59,266 nucleotides of DNA. Origin: Corallococcus sp. CA053C. GTDB lineage: Bacteria; Myxococcota; Myxococcia; Myxococcales; Myxococcaceae. This document shows positions 10,053-59,266 of this stretch, one piece after another. The notes beneath the pieces are model-generated. The model had not been told where the DNA came from, searched no databases, and saw only the letters and a program-made list of their open reading frames with translations. Where the stretch lies: contig NZ_RAWA01000013.1 in assembly GCF_003611675.1 (NCBI RefSeq), positions 1 to 59,266 of the forward strand, given 5' to 3'. Position 1 is the stretch's first letter. Each line of letters begins with the position of its first letter. The position numbers and the translations under genes were made by a program.

Positions 10053-10568
10053 ATGCCGTTGAGGCCGTTTCGCGGGGTGTCCCCCCGCGTCCACCCGAGC
10101 TGCTTCGTCGAGGACTCCGCCCAGGTGGTGGGCGACGTGGAGCTGGGCGAGGACTCCTCCGTCTGGTTCAACTCCGTGCTGCGCGGGGACGTGAACGCCA
10201 TCCGCATCGGCAAGCGCACCAACATCCAGGACCTCACCATGGTGCACGTCACCAGCCAGGGGGACTCGACGACGGTGGGCGACGACTGCACGGTGGGCCA
10301 CCGGGTCATCCTCCACGGGTGCCTCGTGGGCCACCGCGTCCTCGTGGGCATGGGCGCCATCCTGATGGACGGGGTGGAGGTGGGCGACGACTGCATCATC
10401 GGCGCCGGCACGCTCCTGACGCCGGGCACCAAGATTCCCCCGGGCTCGCTCGTGGTGGGCTCGCCGGGCAAGGTGAAGCGCCCCCTCTCCGACGGCGAGC
10501 GCGAGTTCCTGGTCCAGTCCGCCCTCCACTACGTGCACACCGCTTCCGAACACCGCGCGAGCCGCTGA
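10053..10568 (+). CDS. gamma-carbonic-anhydrase-like hexapeptide-repeat protein
   Basis: This 171-residue left-handed beta-helix protein belongs to the YrdA/PaaY/gamma-CA family. Hexapeptide repeats ([LIV]-G-x4) run through residues 22-140. Three histidines in the Cam-like zinc arrangement are visible: His65 (TMVHVT), then His83 and His88 (VGHRVILHGC) with the canonical spacing of five. These proteins are trimeric zinc or iron enzymes. Some hydrate CO2, while others have thioesterase or unknown activity, so the reaction is not certain. The frame opens at 10023, but GGAGG at 10041-10045 favours ATG 10053. The gene lies between miaB and the cNMP-binding gene in the same run. Confidence 0.85.
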   Translation: MPLRPFRGVSPRVHPSCFVEDSAQVVGDVELGEDSSVWFNSVLRGDVNAIRIGKRTNIQDLTMVHVTSQGDSTTVGDDCTVGHRVILHGCLVGHRVLVGMGAILMDGVEVGDDCIIGAGTLLTPGTKIPPGSLVVGSPGKVKRPLSDGEREFLVQSALHYVHTASEHRASR

Positions 10569-10601
10569 CGACAGCGCGTTGTGCGTGTTAGGAACACCCT
10601 C

Positions 10602-11072
10602 ATGGCTCTCTCGCCCGAGACGACCCTCAAGGCCTGTCCGCTCTTCAAGGGCTTCACCGACACCGGCATCCAGATCTTCGCCGCGGCGGCCGTGTCGCGC
10701 GCCTTCCCCAAGGGCACGGCGCTGTTCTCCGAGGGCAAGGCCGGTGACTCGCTGCTGATTGTCGGCGAGGGCACCGTGCGGCTGAGCGCCCGCAATCCCG
10801 GGGGCGAGGACGTGTCCCTGGGCGAAGTCACTGTCGGGGAGCCCCTGGGGGAGCTGGCGCTCGTGCAGAAGGGGGAGCGGCTGTGCACCGCGACCGCTTC
10901 CACGGACGTGCTCGCGCTGGAGATCCGCGCCGCGGACTTCCAGAAGCTGCTCGCCCAGAAGCCCCAGGCCTGCATCAAGCTGCTGATGGGCATCGTCAGC
11001 CACTTCGGCGCCAAGGCGCGGGACAACCGCGACATGCTGCGCACGCTCGTCGCGCGGTCCACTGGAGCCTAG
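10602..11072 (+). CDS. stand-alone cyclic-nucleotide-binding domain protein
   Basis: This 156-residue protein consists of a single Crp-type cNMP-binding beta-roll. Visible landmarks are PKGTALFSEGKAGDSLLIVGEGTV and the phosphate-binding-cassette-like GEPLGELALVQKGERLCTATA. The C-terminus is a helix with no helix-turn-helix or catalytic domain, so it is not a transcription factor of Crp architecture. It probably acts as a ligand sensor through protein contacts. Such single-domain proteins are common in myxobacteria. A GTG at 10581 is in frame, but AGGAA at 10590-10594 sits correctly for ATG 10602. Confidence 0.8.
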   Translation: MALSPETTLKACPLFKGFTDTGIQIFAAAAVSRAFPKGTALFSEGKAGDSLLIVGEGTVRLSARNPGGEDVSLGEVTVGEPLGELALVQKGERLCTATASTDVLALEIRAADFQKLLAQKPQACIKLLMGIVSHFGAKARDNRDMLRTLVARSTGA

Positions 11073-11402
11073 GCCTGACGCCTGCGCCGGGTGTCGGGTG
11101 GAAGGCCTCGTCCTCGCGCCCGGAGGTCGGGAAGGCAGGAGGCACTGCCACCCGCACGGGATGTGGTTACTGTCTTCGCCGGAAGTCAGCCTCACGGGCA
11201 GCCATCCTGGCGCACACGGTGGGTGGGAGTGGGTGGAAGCCGCGAGGAGACGGGCTTTCGTGGTGGGGATGGGGCGCTTGAGGTGGGAAGCTTGGCGGCC
11301 GGAGTTTTCAAGACGCGCACCCGGTTGTTCGCTGGGTGCTGAACGGGCTGGCCCGGGTGGATACCAGGCGACCCTTCGGGAAGTGATTGGACGGAACGAC
11401 GC
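11073..11402. other. 330-base intergenic gap without recognisable feature
   Basis: Short open frames (up to 83 codons) cross this stretch, but none has a recognisable protein signature or a convincing ribosome-binding site. I found no clear sigma-70 or sigma-54 promoter, hairpin terminator or RNA gene. It presumably contains the promoter of the downstream DedA-family gene. Confidence 0.5.
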
Positions 11403-12194
11403 GTGGAAGAACTGCTCACCAACCTGCTCGGTAACTCCCAGGGTCTCATCGCCTATGCGACGGTGTTCGCCATCCTGGTGGCGTGTGGCCTGGGTGTCCC
11501 GCTGCCAGAGGACATCTCCCTCATCCTCGGGGGGTTCCTGGCGCACAAGGGCGCCGCCAGCCTGCCGGTGATGATGGTGGTGGGCTTCGTCGGCATCCTG
11601 GTGGGCGACAGCCTCATCTACCTGGCGGGCCGCCGGCTGGGGTCGCGGCTGGGACGCAACCCGGATGCGAAGGGCGGAGGCTTCTTCGCGAAGATCGTCA
11701 CGCCGGCGAAGCGCGCGAAGGTGGAGTCGCTCTTCGTCGCGCACGGCCAGAAGATCGTGATGATCGCCCGCTTCATGCCGGGCGTGCGCGCGGTGACGTA
11801 CTTCACCGCGGGCTCCGTGCACATGGCGTACTGGCGCTTCATCCTGTGGGACGGGCTGGCGGCGCTGCTCTCCGCGCCGGTGTTCGTGTGGCTCGGCTTC
11901 CACTTCGGCGGCGAGCTGGACATGGTCATCGGCAAGCTGAAGGAGGGCCAGGTCGTCGTCATGGGCTCGCTGGCGGCGCTGGCCGTGGGCTACTTCCTGT
12001 TCCGCCGTCGTCAGAACGCCCGTCGCGCCGCCGAAGCCGCTCGCGCCGGGGTGACGGCCGTGGCCCTGCCGCCGGTGCCGGAGACGCTGGAGAACAACGT
12101 GGCGCCGACGCGCGCGGCCAGCAGCACCAGCTTCTTCGACGTGCCCGCCGAGAAGGCGCCCGCCTCCGAGCCGTCCCCGAACGTGCACAAGTAG
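11403..12194 (+). CDS. DedA-family (SNARE-associated/VTT) inner-membrane protein
   Basis: This 263-residue polytopic membrane protein belongs to the DedA superfamily. Members act as lipid transporters or scramblases (undecaprenyl phosphate or phospholipid flipping) and support envelope homeostasis. Visible signatures are the early re-entrant segment GVPLPEDISLILGGFLAHKG, GDSLIYLAGRRLG, and the F-x-P-G-x-R motif in ARFMPGVRAVTYFTAGS. Four to five hydrophobic segments occur before residue 205. The last 60 residues form a basic then Pro/Ala-rich soluble tail not typical of the family. The start is a GTG preceded by GGACGGAA. The gene is isolated, with a 330-base gap before it and a terminator after it. 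Confidence 0.9.
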   Translation: MEELLTNLLGNSQGLIAYATVFAILVACGLGVPLPEDISLILGGFLAHKGAASLPVMMVVGFVGILVGDSLIYLAGRRLGSRLGRNPDAKGGGFFAKIVTPAKRAKVESLFVAHGQKIVMIARFMPGVRAVTYFTAGSVHMAYWRFILWDGLAALLSAPVFVWLGFHFGGELDMVIGKLKEGQVVVMGSLAALAVGYFLFRRRQNARRAAEAARAGVTAVALPPVPETLENNVAPTRAASSTSFFDVPAEKAPASEPSPNVHK

Positions 12195-12228
12195 CTTCGC
12201 GCTTCATCCACCGGTGACGGTGTCCACG

Positions 12229-12265
12229 AACCCCGCCCCCTCGACTGGAGGGAGCGGGGTTTCTC
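12229..12265 (+). terminator. Rho-independent terminator of the DedA gene
   Basis: AACCCCGC (12229-12236) pairs with GCGGGGTT (12254-12261). An inner stem CCCTC/GAGGG (12238-12242 with 12248-12252) encloses a 5-base loop. TTTCTC follows. Read from the other strand it could also back up termination of the megasynthetase transcript. Confidence 0.8.
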
Positions 12266-12282
12266 ATTGCGGGCTGATGCTA

Positions 12283-12308
12283 GCGGGGCCTTGCTGAGAA
12301 GGCCCCGC
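12283..12308 (-). terminator. hairpin ending the megasynthetase transcript
   Basis: A perfect 10-bp inverted repeat (12283-12292 with 12299-12308) with a 6-base loop lies 14 bases beyond the megasynthetase stop on the minus strand. There is no T-tract directly after it. Together with the 12229-12261 hairpin it insulates the two converging genes. Confidence 0.6.
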
Positions 12309-12321
12309 CGGCCTGCCGCCG

Positions 12322-57285
<44,964 letters not shown>

Positions 57286-57377
57286 TTCTTAGCAGCCCTT
57301 GCGCTCAATCCCGTAGGTACTCGCGGTGCTGCCGAGGGTGCGCACACGCTGCGCCGCCAGCTTCCCGGGGGAGCGTC
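57286..57377 (-). other. 92-base spacer between Hsp70 gene and megasynthetase
   Basis: There is no hairpin terminator and no recognisable promoter on the minus strand. AAGGG at 57300-57296, read on the minus strand, serves as the ribosome-binding site for GTG 57285. The absence of a terminator supports co-transcription with the Hsp70 gene. Confidence 0.6.
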
Positions 57378-59177
57378 TCAGGCGCGCCCGAACAGCCCCT
57401 TCAACCACCCCATGAAACCTTTCTGCTTCGACACCACCGCCGCGTCTGGCGTCAGCACCGGCACCACGGGCGCTGCGACAGCGATGTTGCGGTTCACGCT
57501 TGCCGCCGACGCCGCGCCATTCCCGGCCGCGTGCGTGACACCGGAGGCAACAGGCGCGGACTCCGACTGCGCCAGCCGTGCCTTCACCGTCTCCGGCGTG
57601 TCGCGCGTGGTGAACGTGCTGACCACCTCGCGCCCCGACGTGGCCTCCCGTGCGACGACCTTCAGCAGCGACTCGTTGTTCACCTCGAACGTCACGGTCA
57701 CCTGCACCGTGCCGCGAGGACGCTTCGGCAGGCCCGCGAGCCGCAGCGTGCCCAGGTACTCGTTGTCCTGGGCCCGCTCGGCGTCCCCCTGGAACACGGT
57801 GAGCTCCAGCTCCGTCTGATCATCCCGGTGCGTGGAGAGCGTGTAGACCTTGGAGGCCGGCAGCGCCACGTTGCGCTCCAGCACCGGCTTGAAGCGCCCG
57901 CCCGGCAGCCCCACGCCAATGGCCATGGGCAGCACGTCGATGAGCACCACGCCTTCCAGCTGTCCCAGGCTGTGCGCCAAGAGCGCCGCGCCCAGCGCCA
58001 CGGCCTCGTCCGGGTGCACGCCCTTGCTGGGCGGCTGGTTGAAGAACTTCGTGATCTTCTCGTGCACCAGCGGGAAGCGGCTCTGCCCACCGACGAGAAT
58101 CACTTCGTCGATGTCCTGCGGCTTCAGCCCCTTGGCCTGCAACACCTCGTCACAGACCTGGAGCGTGCGGTCGACCAGCTTCTCCGTCAGCGCGATCAAC
58201 TTCTGCCGCGTGAGCACGACGTCCAGGTCGTACGGCTTGTTGTCGATCATCGTCACGAAGGCCACGTGCACCCGCATCTCGGAGCGCTCGGACAGGGCGC
58301 ACTTGGCCCGCTCCGCCGCGTCGTTGATGCGCTGCAGGGCCACCCGGTCCCCCTGGAAGGCGCGGCCCGTCTGCTGCCGGAACTCCTCCAGGAGGTACTC
58401 GACGATGGCGTTATCGAAGTCGATGCCGCCCAGGAACGTGTCACCGCCGGTGGAGATGACTTCGTAGACGGTGTCGTGCAGCTCCAGCACCGACGCGTCG
58501 AACGTGCCGCCGCCCAGGTCGTACACCAGCACCCGCTGGTTGAGCTTGCGCCCATAGCCGTACGCCAGCGCCGCCGCCGTGGGCTCGTTGAGGATGCGCT
58601 CCACGTACAGGCCCGCGAGCTTGCCCGCCTCGCGCACCGCCTGCCGCTGGTTGTCGTTGTAGTAGGCGGGCACCGTGATGACCGCCCGCGAGATGGGCTG
58701 GCCCAGCTGGTTCTGCGCCACCTCGCGCACCTCGCGGAGGATCAGCGCGGAGATCTGCTGGAGCGAATAGATGCGATCGCCCAGCCGCACCGCCGCCTCG
58801 CCCGCCTGCCCGGCGGCGATCTCGTAGTGGAAGCGGTCCTTGATCTGCCCGACGATGGGCGACGCATACGGCCGGCCCACCAGGCGCTTGGCGCCGTACA
58901 CCGTCTGGCGCGGGTTGGTGAGCATCTGCCCCTTCGCGGGGTGGCCCACCACCAGCTTGCCGCGCTGGTTGAACGCCAGGATGGAGGGCACCGTGTTGTG
59001 CCCCTCGCGGCTGTGCAGCACCGCCGGCTTGTTGCCGCGCACGAACGCGGCGCACGAGTTCGTCGTCCCCAGGTCGATGCCGATCACCGCCCCCGTCCGG
59101 GGCGGCTCCGCGGTGTTCAGCTCCAGCGCCTCCGCCGTCACCATCTCCAGGGGCGGCCCGGAGGGCGCGGACAACAT
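57378..59177 (-). CDS. DnaK-like Hsp70 chaperone with shortened C-terminus
   Basis: This 599-residue protein is counted from ATG 59177. The nucleotide-binding domain is intact: GIDLGTTNS (33-41), Lys97 in YGAKR, NEPTAAALAYG, DLGGGTFD (220-227) and VILVGGQSRFP (359-369). A beta-sandwich substrate-binding domain follows at about 412-530, preceded by a linker IDVLPMAIG. The usual helical lid of roughly 100 residues is missing. It is replaced by an Ala/Val-rich stretch and a terminal amphipathic segment rich in Trp, Phe, Leu and Lys (586-599). The first 28 residues extend beyond normal DnaK, and the frame is open without a stop to base 59266. The true start may therefore lie outside the window. 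It precedes the megasynthetase by 92 bases and is probably co-transcribed; a dedicated folding role is inferred. Confidence 0.88.
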   Translation of the reverse strand: MLSAPSGPPLEMVTAEALELNTAEPPRTGAVIGIDLGTTNSCAAFVRGNKPAVLHSREGHNTVPSILAFNQRGKLVVGHPAKGQMLTNPRQTVYGAKRLVGRPYASPIVGQIKDRFHYEIAAGQAGEAAVRLGDRIYSLQQISALILREVREVAQNQLGQPISRAVITVPAYYNDNQRQAVREAGKLAGLYVERILNEPTAAALAYGYGRKLNQRVLVYDLGGGTFDASVLELHDTVYEVISTGGDTFLGGIDFDNAIVEYLLEEFRQQTGRAFQGDRVALQRINDAAERAKCALSERSEMRVHVAFVTMIDNKPYDLDVVLTRQKLIALTEKLVDRTLQVCDEVLQAKGLKPQDIDEVILVGGQSRFPLVHEKITKFFNQPPSKGVHPDEAVALGAALLAHSLGQLEGVVLIDVLPMAIGVGLPGGRFKPVLERNVALPASKVYTLSTHRDDQTELELTVFQGDAERAQDNEYLGTLRLAGLPKRPRGTVQVTVTFEVNNESLLKVVAREATSGREVVSTFTTRDTPETVKARLAQSESAPVASGVTHAAGNGAASAASVNRNIAVAAPVVPVLTPDAAVVSKQKGFMGWLKGLFGRA

Positions 59178-59266
59178 CCCCGGCGCGGGCGTCCGTGCGG
59201 GCCCGGTGCCAGCGGGCGCGACCGTGAGCAGGGCAGGGGAGGCGACCGGGGCGGGGACGGTGTAGT

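Noticed and set aside
11091-11342. Possible 83-residue protein in the gap before the DedA gene
   Set aside because: Several overlapping short frames exist, with no ribosome-binding site or family signature; chance open frames are expected at this GC content.

Overview
The window looks like chromosomal DNA of a myxobacterium (Myxococcaceae: Myxococcus, Corallococcus or Pyxidicoccus). It has very high GC with strong G/C third-position bias, myxobacterial-style PilZ, VWA and cNMP-binding genes, and a giant hybrid NRPS-PKS that starts with a fatty acyl-AMP ligase. The genus is inferred; no rRNA or tRNA gene is visible to confirm it. Bases 1-59 are not biology. They match an Illumina Nextera P5/i5/transposase adaptor, so natural sequence begins at about base 60.

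Left part (60-12228, all + strand) is housekeeping. rpsA (ribosomal protein S1) ends in a strong terminator. A three-gene ketone-body/acetoacetate operon follows: acetyl-CoA acetyltransferase, then 3-oxoacid CoA-transferase subunits A and B. Next comes a tightly packed run: PilZ protein, RlmD-type RNA m5U methyltransferase, VWA/CoxE-like protein, a small hypothetical, miaB, gamma-carbonic-anhydrase-like protein and a stand-alone cyclic-nucleotide-binding protein. A 330-bp gap separates these from a DedA-family membrane protein. Two back-to-back hairpins at 12229-12308 close both convergent transcription units.

Right part (12322-59266, all - strand) is a two-gene biosynthetic operon. The promoter-proximal gene is a DnaK-like Hsp70 with an abbreviated, tail-modified C-terminus. 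Its frame stays open to the window edge, so its start is uncertain. After 92 bp comes one uninterrupted 14,987-residue (about 1.6 MDa) megasynthetase. Its domains are FAAL-ACP / C-A(Thr)-PCP / C-A-PCP / C-A-PCP / KS-AT(malonyl)-ACP / C-[split dead A with an inserted luciferase-like monooxygenase, no carrier] / C-A-PCP-E / C-A-PCP-E / C-A-PCP / C-A-PCP / C-A(Val)-PCP / C-A-PCP / C-A-PCP-TE. One chain therefore carries everything from lipid loading to release: ten amino acids, two of them D, plus one unreduced malonate unit beside an oxygenase. The expected product is an oxidised lipodecapeptide-ketide. The nearest described system I recall is the myxoprincomide megasynthetase of M. xanthus DK1622 (MXAN_3779), so this is probably an orthologue or close relative; that comparison is from memory and needs a search.

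The most unusual points are the carrier-less C-A*-monooxygenase block, the tandem duplicated epimerising modules, the DA(E/T)D-type adenylation codes, and the Hsp70 placed in front of one of the largest bacterial proteins.
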